Part shown: positions 44,273 to 52,236 of the stretch, piece by piece
Layout: each line of letters starts with the position of its first letter
How positions within the stretch are numbered: position 1 is the stretch's first letter
Assembly: GCA_036522815.1 (NCBI GenBank)
Contig: DATDFC010000119.1
Coordinates: 3,189-67,188 of the forward strand
Reading direction: 5' to 3'
From: AG41 sp036522815
Lineage (GTDB): Bacteria > Gemmatimonadota > Gemmatimonadetes > Gemmatimonadales > GWC2-71-9
DNA length: 64,000 bases
Program-made: the position numbers and the translations under genes
The notes under the pieces: model-generated
Seen by the model: the letters and a program-made list of their open reading frames with translations, nothing else
Databases searched by the model: none
What the model was told of the DNA's origin: nothing

Positions 44273-44842
44273 TCATGGTAGGGCTCCGATCGATTGGCCG
44301 ATGGTCATCTGCTTGCGCGCGAAGTCCTGCGCGAACGTACGGAGGTCGTCCCAATCGGTGTACTCGTAGTCACGGGTGGTATCCGTGTCCCCGCCCGCTT
44401 TCGCCACGATCCGCTTCATGAACCAACGCGTCAGCCAGTCGTACTGCGTATACAAGAGGGCCCCCGCAACGGTCTTCGTGATCGTTGGCTGCCATCCGCT
44501 GGCCTGGAGGAACCGGTTCATGATCGCGCGCACTGCGGTCTGCGCCTCGGGGCGCGGCTCGAGGATCCCCAGGCATACGGAGACGAACGCGCTGGGCACC
44601 AGGTTCAACTGGTCGGCGTGTGTGCGCACCCAGCGCTTGACCGCGCGCTGATAGCCCCCGGCGTGGATCGAGGCCGCGACGACGACTCCGTCGTAGGCGG
44701 CCGGGTCGAGCTCACGGGGAATCCGCTCCCCGTCGATCACGTCGCACGGAAACCCTTCCTCCCCGAGCGTCTCGCCCAGCGCCGTCGCGATCTTGCGGGT
44801 GTGACCGTTGGTGGTGCCGTACAGAATCAGGAGTCGCGCCAT
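44273..44842 (-). CDS. HemG-like flavodoxin (menaquinone-dependent protoporphyrinogen IX dehydrogenase type)
   Basis: 189 residues: N-terminal FMN phosphate loop LYGTTNGHTRKIA, then VVVAASIHAGGYQRAVKRWV, and the C-terminal HemG-type segment WFMKRIVAKAGGDTDTTRDYEYTDW that distinguishes HemG from ordinary flavodoxins. The role would be oxidation of protoporphyrinogen IX in haem synthesis, feeding electrons to the quinone pool; a general quinone reductase is an alternative. The haem-rich surroundings fit. Confidence 0.8.
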   Translation of the reverse strand: MARLLILYGTTNGHTRKIATALGETLGEEGFPCDVIDGERIPRELDPAAYDGVVVAASIHAGGYQRAVKRWVRTHADQLNLVPSAFVSVCLGILEPRPEAQTAVRAIMNRFLQASGWQPTITKTVAGALLYTQYDWLTRWFMKRIVAKAGGDTDTTRDYEYTDWDDLRTFAQDFARKQMTIGQSIGALP

Positions 44843-44929
44843 GGCCTTTTCTCACGCGGTGGGAGTCACCCGAAAGGTGACGCCCGTGGCGTGAAGGCGC
44901 GCTGAGAAATCCGTGATGCGTCCCTCAGG

Positions 44930-45463
44930 CTACGGGCGCTCGCGGTACCGGTCGCGCTCCTCGCGCGGCAGAATCATGGCGCGCGCGACCGCCGTCGCGT
45001 CGACGGCGATCAGCAGGCCCTCCCGCGGCAGGCTCTGCACGCCAACGATCGTCCCGGCCGGCGAGTTGCGCTGCGGGAAGAAGTCGGGCGCGGCCGCGCG
45101 GATCACGTCGAGATCGGCCGGCTTGGCGTTGACGACGTAGATGGTGAGCTTGGCGACCTCGGCCGGCGTCACGCCGGCGATGCGGAGCACGGTCGCGAGA
45201 TTCGCGAACGCCTGCGTCGCCTGGGCGCGCAGGTCCCCCGGACCCACCAGCTGGCCCGTCGAATCGAGCGACACCTCGCCCGACACGTACACGGTCGACC
45301 CCACCTTCACCGCGTGCGTGAAGCCGGGGAGGGCGGCCAGGGTGCCGGGGTTGATGTAGCGCGTCCCGACGGGGTCCGGCCCGGATCGGAGCGTCCCGGG
45401 GGTGGGAGCGACGCAGGCGGCGAACACGACGATGGTGGCGGGAGTCAACAGGGCGATCCGCAT
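44930..45463 (-). CDS. Exported RidA/YjgF-family protein
   Basis: 177 residues. The N-terminus is a lipoprotein-type signal (VVFAACVAPTP, Cys about 16), which is unusual because RidA proteins are normally cytoplasmic. The RidA core follows: VYVSGEVSLDSTGQLVG, LRAQATQAFANLATVLRIAG, LTIYVVNAKPADL and PAGTIVGVQSLPREGLLIAVDATAV. RidA enzymes hydrolyse reactive enamine/imine intermediates using an Arg near the C-terminus, here replaced by a different context. An extracytoplasmic substrate is implied but unknown. Confidence 0.75.
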   Translation of the reverse strand: MRIALLTPATIVVFAACVAPTPGTLRSGPDPVGTRYINPGTLAALPGFTHAVKVGSTVYVSGEVSLDSTGQLVGPGDLRAQATQAFANLATVLRIAGVTPAEVAKLTIYVVNAKPADLDVIRAAAPDFFPQRNSPAGTIVGVQSLPREGLLIAVDATAVARAMILPREERDRYRERP

Positions 45464-45540
45464 GCGATGCTCCTCGAGGTGGGTAGTCAGGATATCAACG
45501 CCACTCTGTATACGCCCGCCCAGGGGTCGGAGTTCAACCC

Positions 45541-46671
45541 TCAAAACATGAACCCCGCGCGGACGTAGACCGCCGTGCGCTCGGGGCTCCGGGAGACCGC
45601 GACCGACAGAGTCGTGGCCCGGCGATGCTGCCAGGCGAGCCACAGCCCGCCTCCCCCCGCGGCGTGCCAACGGTCTGACGACTCCCCCGTGGTCCACACC
45701 CGCCCCGCGTCCGCCAGCCCGAAGATGCCGACGTCGGCGAACGGCAGGCGGCCGGCGGGCAACCGCAGCTCGACGTTCCCATAGGCGCCTCGCCGTCCCG
45801 CGAAACGCTGCCCGGCGTAGCCCCGGACCGTCGTTTCACCCCCCACGTACACCAGCTCCTGGAACGGGACGGTGCCGCTCACCGCGGCGCCGCCGGCGCG
45901 GAGCGTGAGCGTCGCCGCCGGCGGGTCCCCGGCCGAGAGGTAGGTCGACGCCTCCGCCGACCAGCTCGCGAAGGGGTTGGCGACGTCCCAAACAGCTGGG
46001 TGCCAGCGTCCCGCCAGGGTCAGGTGCAGCCCGCGGGTCGGAGCGGTCGGGACGTCGCGCGTGTCGAGCTCGAGCGCGGCGCGCGCGCCGATCTGGCCGA
46101 AGTCGCCCGCCCCGTACGGCCGGGCGAGGGCCAGGACCGTGCCGGCGTCGACCGGGGTGTGCGTGTACTCGAGCAGCGGGCCCAGCGTCAGCCGGAATCG
46201 CGGTGCCAGGGGGATGGCCACCCGCGGCCCCAGCAGCAGCTGGGTCTGGCGCACGCGATACACGCTGTCCGGCCGCGACCCGGCGGTTTCGTTGCCCGTG
46301 CCATAGAACCGCGTGAGTTCGAGGCCCGAGACGCGCAGCTCGACGAAGAGAATCGACGGAGAGAGTGGCCGCCGGAATTCACCGGCCGCGTCCAGGCGGC
46401 AGGCGCGCACGCCGGTTGCACAAGCGCCCTCGGCGAGCAGGCGCGTGCTGGGCGGGAGCGCGCGGAATCCGTAGCGGGTGTGTGTGATCCCCGCCCCGAC
46501 GAGGAGTCCGATGTCGGGGGAATAGCTCACGCCCCAGAGCGGCACCGTCTGCGGTCGCCAGGCAGCGGTGCCGCTCTGCGCGGAGGCCTGTGGTGGCCGC
46601 GCCAACGCCAGCCCGCCTAGGCTCGCGAGTGCGAGGGCGCGACGGATCGAGCGCGCCACAAGCCGGAACAT
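45541..46671 (-). CDS. Outer-membrane protein of the BamA/surface-antigen barrel type
   Basis: 376 residues. A signal peptide ends near ASAQ (about 32). There are no POTRA domains. The barrel shows long alternating strands, the ALELDTRDVPTAPTRGLHLTLAG segment and the VYVGGETTVRGYAGQRFAGRRGAYGNVELR motif typical of Omp85-family lid and late barrel strands, ending in VYVRAGFMF with C-terminal Phe. The ATG at 46671 has a GGGAG site 5 bases upstream. Its substrate or partner is unknown. Confidence 0.78.
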   Translation of the reverse strand: MFRLVARSIRRALALASLGGLALARPPQASAQSGTAAWRPQTVPLWGVSYSPDIGLLVGAGITHTRYGFRALPPSTRLLAEGACATGVRACRLDAAGEFRRPLSPSILFVELRVSGLELTRFYGTGNETAGSRPDSVYRVRQTQLLLGPRVAIPLAPRFRLTLGPLLEYTHTPVDAGTVLALARPYGAGDFGQIGARAALELDTRDVPTAPTRGLHLTLAGRWHPAVWDVANPFASWSAEASTYLSAGDPPAATLTLRAGGAAVSGTVPFQELVYVGGETTVRGYAGQRFAGRRGAYGNVELRLPAGRLPFADVGIFGLADAGRVWTTGESSDRWHAAGGGGLWLAWQHRRATTLSVAVSRSPERTAVYVRAGFMF

Positions 46672-46704
46672 CCCGCTCCCGCGGTGCGGGAGCAAGGCTC
46701 GACG

Positions 46705-46959
46705 TTACCGCAGCTGGTGCGCCAGCTGGGACTTCACCTCGGACCGCGGTCTTGTGCGCGGACGCGTGTCGATGCCGAGGTCTGTGTACAGGAAGCACGT
46801 TCCGGCGATCGCGGTGACGAGCACGGCGAGGCCGACGAGCCCCGCGCCAAGCGCCAGGAACGGACGCTGGTCCGCGACGACCGCACCCAGCACGATGAAC
46901 AGGCTTCCGAGCACGGCCCGGATGGCGGTGTCCACGCCGCCGACGTTGTTCTTGAACAT
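46705..46959 (-). CDS. DUF2892 (YgaP-transmembrane-like) small inner-membrane protein
   Basis: 84 residues from ATG 46959. FKNNVGGVDTAIRAVLGSLFIVLGAVV and LVGLAVLVTAIAGTCFLYTDLGIDT give two membrane helices and the conserved N-G-x-D-R/T opening of this family. Function is unknown; homologues often accompany thiosulfate or stress genes. Confidence 0.75.
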   Translation of the reverse strand: MFKNNVGGVDTAIRAVLGSLFIVLGAVVADQRPFLALGAGLVGLAVLVTAIAGTCFLYTDLGIDTRPRTRPRSEVKSQLAHQLR

Positions 46960-47114
46960 GGCTCCACCCTTGTGAGGCTGCAGACCCAAGATCGCCGGGC
47001 GCCCGTGAAGCGAGCGGGAAGCACCCGTGAACGGGTCTTCATCGGCGTCTTACACCAGGTTCACTCGGCTCGGCGTACACTCACGGTGGCACCGGACAAG
47101 GAGGAGGCGCGGGC

Positions 47115-47213
47115 ATGAGGCTGCCGTTCGACGCGACGCAGTTCTTTGCGGTCTTCGCGCGCTACAACGCCGCTGTACTCGCGGCACATTCTCTCATCGT
47201 GAATTCATCCTAG
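47115..47213 (+). pseudogene. N-terminal remnant resembling DUF6064-type membrane protein
   Basis: 32 codons with a strong GAGGAGG site. MRLPFDATQFFAVFARYNAA looks like the conserved start of DUF6064-type membrane proteins, but the frame ends in TAG at 47213 and no continuation is found in the 70 bases before the next gene. Probably a truncated relic. Confidence 0.4.
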
Positions 47214-47287
47214 TTTCATCCGCGAATCTCCACGCTTTCCGCATTCGCCTTTCGGAGGCGCGGGCCCATGCTCGCCGTGGATGAGCC

Positions 47288-48262
47288 ATGAACAGACGAC
47301 TGAAGCAGGTCGCCGTGGTGTGCGTCGTCGTCTTGGCCGCCGCTCAACTCGTTCGCCCCGAGCGCGCGAACCCGGCGACGAATCAAAGTCACACGATTCA
47401 AGCGCAGGTGGGGACGGCGAGCGGGCTGGTCGGCGTCCTGGATCGCGCGTGCCGCGACTGTCACTCGAATGCGACCGTATGGCCGCCGTACACCCAAATT
47501 GCACCCCTCTCCTGGCTCATGGCGCACGCGGTGAAGCAAGGGCGCAAGGCCGTCAACTTTTCAGAGTGGGCCGCCTATCCGCCCGAAGTGCAGCGGAACC
47601 TGCTGGCCGAGTCATGCGCGGACGCGTCAACCGGCAAGATGCCCGGCCTATACACACGGCTGCAGCCGGAAACGCGGCTCTCGGCTCAGGACATCGAGAC
47701 GATCTGCGCGGCCGCGCGGCAGCCCAAGCGCCAACAGCCAAAGCTTCTCAATGAAGGCCACTGGAGGGCTACCCACATGAGGCGCCGCCAGATTGCCTTG
47801 ATTCTCATCCTCATCGTCGACGTGGGATACATCGCGTGGGGCGCGGGAGCCGCAGCATCGCCGGAACAGCTGCTCGGTCCGGGCGGCAAGGGGATCCTGC
47901 CGGCGGCGTACGAAGGTTACTCCGGGGCGTCGTGGTCGGAGCTGGCGAAAGCCTCCCCGCTGATCGCCGGATACATGAGGGTGCTGTACCGGATGTACGG
48001 CGTTTACTGCACCCTCTTCGGATTGACGGGCACCGCCATCGCTGTCACCGCCTTCCGCCGCGGTGAGCGCTGGGCTTGGTGGACACTGCTCGTCGGCAAC
48101 ACGGTCGCGTTGGTGTCGGCCATAACCATGGACAAGCTGGTGAACGCCATCGGGCCGTTCGAGGTGACCGAATATCTCGGCCTCGTACTCATCTGGGGAG
48201 CGTTCGCGATCACGGCTCCATTCCGTGCAGCAGCGCAGCCGGTTCCGTCTCCAGGCGTCTGA
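47288..48262 (+). CDS. Haem-binding domain protein fused to a four-helix membrane protein
   Basis: 324 residues. The N-terminal part (1-160) is a signal anchor plus a haem_bd-type domain: CRDCHSN (CxxCH, about 56-60), WPPYTQIAPLSWL, GRKAVNFSEWAAYPPE and KMPGLYTRLQPETRLS. The C-terminal part (about 164-324) has four membrane helices. An internal ATG at 47777 has its own GGAGGG ribosome site 9 bases upstream, so this looks like two genes merged by loss of a stop codon. Whether one fused or two separate proteins are made is open. The cytochrome half is probably periplasmic. Confidence 0.7.
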   Translation: MNRRLKQVAVVCVVVLAAAQLVRPERANPATNQSHTIQAQVGTASGLVGVLDRACRDCHSNATVWPPYTQIAPLSWLMAHAVKQGRKAVNFSEWAAYPPEVQRNLLAESCADASTGKMPGLYTRLQPETRLSAQDIETICAAARQPKRQQPKLLNEGHWRATHMRRRQIALILILIVDVGYIAWGAGAAASPEQLLGPGGKGILPAAYEGYSGASWSELAKASPLIAGYMRVLYRMYGVYCTLFGLTGTAIAVTAFRRGERWAWWTLLVGNTVALVSAITMDKLVNAIGPFEVTEYLGLVLIWGAFAITAPFRAAAQPVPSPGV

Positions 48263-48308
48263 GCCGGCCGTCGCGTTCCTGCTACTGAAATCGTGACGGA
48301 GGTGGAAA

Positions 48309-48788
48309 ATGCCAACGATGAAGGAAGCCGCTTCCGAGTTCCTTGCTCACAAGCGGATCGCCGTGACAGGCGTGTCGCGAAGGCCCACGGATCACGGATC
48401 CAATACCGTGTTCAAGCGTCTGCGCCAGCGGGGTTACGAGGTGTTCGCGGTGAACCCCAATGCGGACCAGGTTGAGGGTGCCCACAGTTATCACAACTTG
48501 CGGAGCATCCCCGGAGGAGTCGATGCCGTCGTCATCGCCACCGCGCCCGACAAGGCGGAGGGCACGATGCGGGAGTGCGCCGAGCTCGGCATCAAGCACG
48601 TGTGGATGCATCGGTCCTACGGCCAGGGCAGCGTCAGCGCCGCGGCCACGGCCTACGGACGTGAGCACGGCATCACCGTGATCGACGGTGGCTGTCCGCT
48701 CATGTTCGACCCCACTGGAGACTTCGGCCACAAGGTCATGCGCGTGGTCTTTTCCGGCCACGTCCCGAAGACCATAGCAGCAGTCTAG
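48309..48788 (+). CDS. CoA-binding domain (YccU-like) protein
   Basis: 159 residues, Rossmann-like CoA_binding_2 fold: IAVTGVSRRPTDHGSNTVFKRLRQRGYEVFAVNPN, VDAVVIATAPDKAEGTMREC, HVWMHRSYGQGSVSA and GGCPLMFDP. Family members are small succinyl-CoA-synthetase-like proteins of uncertain role. A ribosome site (GGAGGTGG) precedes the ATG. Confidence 0.85.
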   Translation: MPTMKEAASEFLAHKRIAVTGVSRRPTDHGSNTVFKRLRQRGYEVFAVNPNADQVEGAHSYHNLRSIPGGVDAVVIATAPDKAEGTMRECAELGIKHVWMHRSYGQGSVSAAATAYGREHGITVIDGGCPLMFDPTGDFGHKVMRVVFSGHVPKTIAAV

Positions 48789-48813
48789 GCGGTGCCATCC
48801 GGGCGAGCCCGCC

Positions 48814-49191
48814 GTGGGGGTCGCGCGCTGCATTCGACTGCCCACGGAGCCGCACGTCGCGGAGGTCGCGGTCACGGTCCTCGACGCGTATCAAGGGCGG
48901 GGCCTCGGCACCCTCTTGCTCGGCGTGTTGAGCCAAGCCGCGGCCGCGCAGGGCATCCGAAGCTTCCGCGCCTACGTGCAGGAAGACAACGATGCAATGC
49001 TGCGGATCTTTCGCGACCTGGGCGCGCATGTCGGATGCCTGGAGGCGGGGGTGTACCAGTTGGACATCCCCGTGCCGCAGGATGCGGAGGATTTGCCTGA
49101 CACACCGACCGGACGGGTGTTCAAGGCAGTGGCGGCGCGCCAGCTAGCGACGGCTCCGCGTCGCGGTGCGGCTCGCGCGTCCGGGCGGTGA
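48814..49191 (+). CDS. GNAT acetyltransferase, N-terminally truncated
   Basis: 125 residues from a GTG that begins at mid-fold: VGVARCIRLP (strand beta4), EVAVTVLDAYQGRGLGTLLLGVL (acetyl-CoA loop QGRGLG) and NDAMLRIFRDLGAHVG. The first helix and strands of a GNAT domain (about 40-70 residues) are absent, and the upstream in-frame codons (HPGEPA) look like further homologous sequence cut off at the end of the CoA-binding gene. Possibly a 5'-deleted relic. The 3' end overlaps the convergent fusion gene by 71 bases. Confidence 0.5.
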   Translation: MGVARCIRLPTEPHVAEVAVTVLDAYQGRGLGTLLLGVLSQAAAAQGIRSFRAYVQEDNDAMLRIFRDLGAHVGCLEAGVYQLDIPVPQDAEDLPDTPTGRVFKAVAARQLATAPRRGAARASGR

Positions 49192-51016
49192 GTCGCGCGA
49201 TCGCCCGGTACACCGCATCGCGCAGCCCCTTCTCGCGCGGATCGTTCTCCAAATAGAAGTCCAGCCTGTTCATAACGTAGGCGTAGCCGAGTTCCGCGTC
49301 GGGGTCGGCGAACGCGAAGGAGCCTCCCGCCCCGGGAGCACCGAACGCCCGGGGACTCGAGCCGAACCACACCTCGGGCCCCGGCCGCAGGAAGCCGAGC
49401 GAGAAATAGCTCGGCACCCCCAGCACCACGTCCTTTTGCCCGGTGGCTTTGGGCGGCGCCGTCAAGCGCGCGAACGTCTGCGGCGCGATCCCGAGCTCGG
49501 CCCCGCCTGCCGCGAAGGCCGAATAGGCGCGCGCGATCGCGCGCGCGGTGCCCACCCCGTTGCCGGCAGGGACCTCGACCTCGAGATAGCGTCGGTCGTT
49601 CGGGTCGACGCTCAGCCCGGCGAACGACCTGCGCAGCAGCGAGCCCGGCTGGATCATCTTGATCGTCGTGGCCGGCGGCGTGTAGCGCAGCGCCAGGAGC
49701 CCCCGCCAGGGGGAAAGCGGCTTGACCCGCGCGAGCCGTTCGTCGGGGATTGCGGGCGGGAGCCCGATATAGAACTCCAAGTGCAGTGGCACCGCGATTT
49801 CGTCGTGGAAGAACCGACCGAGCGTGCGGTGCACGGGATCGACGCGGCGGATCAGCTCCTGCATATACAGCCCGATCGTCATCGTGTGGTAACCGTGGCG
49901 CGTGCCCGGCACCCACGCGGGCCGCTGGCGGGCGAGCAGGCGTGCCACATAATCCAGGTCGCGCAGCTTCTCGATCGAGAGCTGCTCGTCGAGCAGCACG
50001 ATCCCCGCCTCGTGCCCGAGCAGCTGGCGCACGGTCACGTGCTCCTTGCCGTTCTGCGCGAACTCGGGCCAGTAGCGAGCGACGGGGGCATCGTAGTCGA
50101 GCCAGCCGCGGGCGTTCGCGACCGCGAGCGTCATAGCCGCAAGGCCCTTGGTGGTGGACATCACGACCACCATCGTGTCCTCGTTCCACGGCTCCTCGCC
50201 GTCCGGTGTGCGGCGGCCACCCCAGAGATCGACGACCTTCTCGCCGCGCCAGTACGCCGCCACGGCGGCGCCGATCTCGCCCCGCTCGGCGAAGTTGCGC
50301 TCGAACTCGGCCTTCACCGCTTCGAACCCGGGAGCGACGAGCCCGGCGACCGTCCTCACCCCCTGACCCCCTCGCCATTCTGGAGAGGGGGAACGAAGCG
50401 TCCGGCGCCGCCGCAGCGCGACGCTGAACACCACGAGCCAGAGTAGGTACGCGCCGACGTTGATGCGCTCCCAGAGTCCTACCCATCGCGTGGGGAGGTT
50501 GGCCGCGATCTTGGGCCCGTCCAATCCGGTCAACGTGCCGAATACCAGCCAGACCACGATCGTCGCAACGGAATAGAGGCGGAGCCGTTTCCCGAACGCC
50601 GCCGCCCCGAATCCGATCGCGAGCAGCATACCGACCAGCGTGACCATCGTCCACACGATGTGCAGGGTATCGGTTAGCGTGAATCCGGCGCCACGCAGGT
50701 GCATCGGTGGCCAGCCGAGGCCGAGGATTCCGGAAGCGATCAGCACGCCGCCCACTACGCGCAGCGCGCGGCTCCCCCTTGCCGATAGCCAGACGCCCCA
50801 GCCAAAAGCGGCCACGAGCAGGGTGTAGACGATCCCAAGCGCCACCCACAGCGGCCGCGTCGGCGCGTCGATTGCGGACAGCTCGCTGATGGCTTGCGAC
50901 GCAGAGCCGTAGCCCTCCCACCGCATCGGTACGAAAACGAGCATCGCCGCATAGAGCAGCGCCGCGAGGATGCCGCAGGCGAGCAAAGCGTTTCGATGAG
51001 TGCCTGACGATTCCAT
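49121..51016 (-). CDS. DUF998 membrane domain fused to a beta-lactamase-related serine hydrolase
   Basis: 631 residues. Residues 1-205 form six membrane helices of DUF998 type (ALLACGILAALLYAAMLVF, HIVWTMVTLVGMLLAIGFG). Residues about 225-610 are a class C beta-lactamase-like hydrolase with SxxK in MSTTKGLAAMTL and a tyrosine motif in GTRHGYHTMTIGLY, close to esterase EstB/LACTB-type proteins. The linker (about 207-219) is encoded by a hairpin sequence at 50367-50391. DUF998 and this hydrolase are usually separate proteins; the fusion would anchor a peptidase/esterase to the inner membrane. The substrate is unknown. Confidence 0.8.
   Translation of the reverse strand: MESSGTHRNALLACGILAALLYAAMLVFVPMRWEGYGSASQAISELSAIDAPTRPLWVALGIVYTLLVAAFGWGVWLSARGSRALRVVGGVLIASGILGLGWPPMHLRGAGFTLTDTLHIVWTMVTLVGMLLAIGFGAAAFGKRLRLYSVATIVVWLVFGTLTGLDGPKIAANLPTRWVGLWERINVGAYLLWLVVFSVALRRRRTLRSPSPEWRGGQGVRTVAGLVAPGFEAVKAEFERNFAERGEIGAAVAAYWRGEKVVDLWGGRRTPDGEEPWNEDTMVVVMSTTKGLAAMTLAVANARGWLDYDAPVARYWPEFAQNGKEHVTVRQLLGHEAGIVLLDEQLSIEKLRDLDYVARLLARQRPAWVPGTRHGYHTMTIGLYMQELIRRVDPVHRTLGRFFHDEIAVPLHLEFYIGLPPAIPDERLARVKPLSPWRGLLALRYTPPATTIKMIQPGSLLRRSFAGLSVDPNDRRYLEVEVPAGNGVGTARAIARAYSAFAAGGAELGIAPQTFARLTAPPKATGQKDVVLGVPSYFSLGFLRPGPEVWFGSSPRAFGAPGAGGSFAFADPDAELGYAYVMNRLDFYLENDPREKGLRDAVYRAIARLTARTREPHRDAEPSLAGAPPLP
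50367..50391. repeat. Hairpin repeat-like sequence encoding the DUF998/hydrolase linker
   Basis: Arms CCCCCTCGCC and GGAGAGGGGG (one mismatch) around ATTCT. The style, with flanking CCTCACCCCCTGA, is that of dispersed intergenic repeats rather than protein-coding DNA, yet here it lies in frame and is translated as PSPEWRGGQ. Confidence 0.45.
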
Positions 51017-51291
51017 AGCGCCTCCGCAAGGTGGCGATGAAGCGTTTCACGATCTCTCCCGTGTGTCACTGTGAGCATGGCGACATCGGTATGACCGGAG
51101 CGTGAGGTGTTCGTGAGAGACTCAGCGAGAAGGCCGTCACCGCTCCGCACGACTCTTGAGGCCGAGCAGCGGTATGCCGGCTCATCGAGCGGCGATCCCA
51201 TTGCCGTCGGATGATCGGCATGTGAATGAAGCTACACGATGCTTTCCTTACGGCTTCAGGTTCGGGGTGTAAGTTCTACCTCGTTGCTTCA

Positions 51292-51653
51292 GATGAGTCG
51301 GGGAGGTTCCAGGACCCGCAACGGAAACGGAACCGGCGATCCGGGTGATCACTCTCATCCGAGGCGGTGAGGCCCATCGCGTGCCTCACCCACGTCGGAG
51401 CGGCGCCCCGACGTGCAGTACGAGAGGCCGATCCGCGATTCGGCCGACTTGCAGCGCCCGCGTCGGCGAACCATGAGGCTCGTCAAGCCTGATGGGAATG
51501 GAAGCCGGAGCTCCCGAGGCCCAGCCGCGAACGAACAGTTGAGCGGTCGCCGAGGGAAGAAGAACGGGGGAGTCAATTCCTCGACTCCGGGTAACCGATG
51601 CGTAGGCGGCCCGTGCTCTGAGCGCAGCTCGGAGTATCGGGCCGCCTAGTTTT
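51292..51653 (+). ncRNA. Candidate structured RNA in a 700-base gene-free region
   Basis: 51017-51716 holds no convincing gene. From 51292 there is a chain of strong stems: GATGAG/CTCATC (51292-51297 with 51354-51359) enclosing GGTTCC/GGAACC (51305-51310 with 51329-51334); GGTGAGGC/GCCTCACC (51366-51373, 51383-51390); CACGTCGG/CCGACGTG (51391-51398, 51408-51415); GGCCGA/TCGGCC (51426-51431, 51440-51445); GGAGTC/GACTCC near 51570-51590; and a terminator hairpin with T-run ending at 51653. It matches no family I know (not tmRNA, RNase P, SRP or 6S). A relic of a group II intron is not excluded. The 5' end and the promoter are unknown. Confidence 0.5.
51603..51653 (+). terminator. Rho-independent terminator
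   Basis: TAGGCGGCCCG (51603-51613) pairs with CGGGCCGCCTA (51638-51648) over 11 bases, with a further inner stem CTCTGAGC/GCTCGGAG, followed by a T-rich tail (TAGTTTT). It ends plus-strand transcription 63 bases before the next gene. Confidence 0.75.
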
Positions 51654-51703
51654 GCTGAACGATCCTTCACCCCGCCTTCATCGGTTCTCCGGCACGGCGT
51701 CCC

Positions 51704-51709
51704 TAGAAT
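51704..51709 (+). promoter_or_regulatory. -10 element TAGAAT, 7 bases before the cytochrome start codon
   Basis: TAGAAT then aacctcc and the ATG at 51717, with no ribosome-binding site. Same spacing as at 11880 and 12340, suggesting a leaderless transcript. Confidence 0.4.
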
Positions 51710-51716
51710 AACCTCC

Positions 51717-52196
51717 ATGAAGCCACGCACACTGATGGCGGTCGTCGTCCCGGCACTCGCCGCCGCGGCCATCGCAGCGCTCACCGGGAGCTTCAAGCCC
51801 CGAGCCCTCGCGCAGCCGGTGGTGGTGCACGCTGACCCCCGCGGAGCGATCTTCGTGCAGCGCGGCTGTCGGGAATGTCACGCGGTCTCCTCCCTCGGCG
51901 TGAAAGCCGCGACCGACGTGGGTCCGGACCTCACCTTCGCCTATGCTGACGTCGTTAACCGATACGGGGTGAGCCTCGAGGCGTTTTTCCGCGAACCACC
52001 CGGCCTGATGGGATTCGTCCTCGCGTCGCATCTCCATCTGACGCCGCAGGACGACGACTCGATCTCACGCATCCTGCGTGCCGTGTACAACGAGCATCTC
52101 GCGGACATGGATCCGCAGATGCCGTCGTCCCCGCCGGGGCTGGCTCGGGTACGCGCCCGGCCGGAGTCGCTGCCGCACCCGCCGTCCCGAGACTAA
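51717..52196 (+). CDS. Monohaem c-type cytochrome
   Basis: 159 residues. A signal peptide (MAVVVPALAAAAIAALTG) is followed by a cytochrome c fold with CRECH (about 57-61), VGPDLTFAYADV, and the axial-Met candidate in EPPGLMGFVLASHLHLTP. The C-terminal 30 residues are Pro/Arg-rich. It is a soluble or membrane-tethered periplasmic electron carrier and is likely to be expressed separately from the large cytochrome cluster at 57 kb. Confidence 0.8.
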   Translation: MKPRTLMAVVVPALAAAAIAALTGSFKPRALAQPVVVHADPRGAIFVQRGCRECHAVSSLGVKAATDVGPDLTFAYADVVNRYGVSLEAFFREPPGLMGFVLASHLHLTPQDDDSISRILRAVYNEHLADMDPQMPSSPPGLARVRARPESLPHPPSRD

Positions 52197-52236
52197 GGAG
52201 AGCAGCCGCGGTGCGACTGGTTCGTGGGTGACGGAA

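Noticed and set aside
44930..45697. Longer N-terminal extension of the RidA-like protein
   Set aside because: The extension overlaps the barrel gene region and lacks family sequence; the ATG at 45463 gives a clean lipoprotein signal.
51292..51653. tmRNA, RNase P RNA or cobalamin riboswitch
   Set aside because: The conserved tmRNA ends and tag frame, the RNase P core and the B12 box are all missing.
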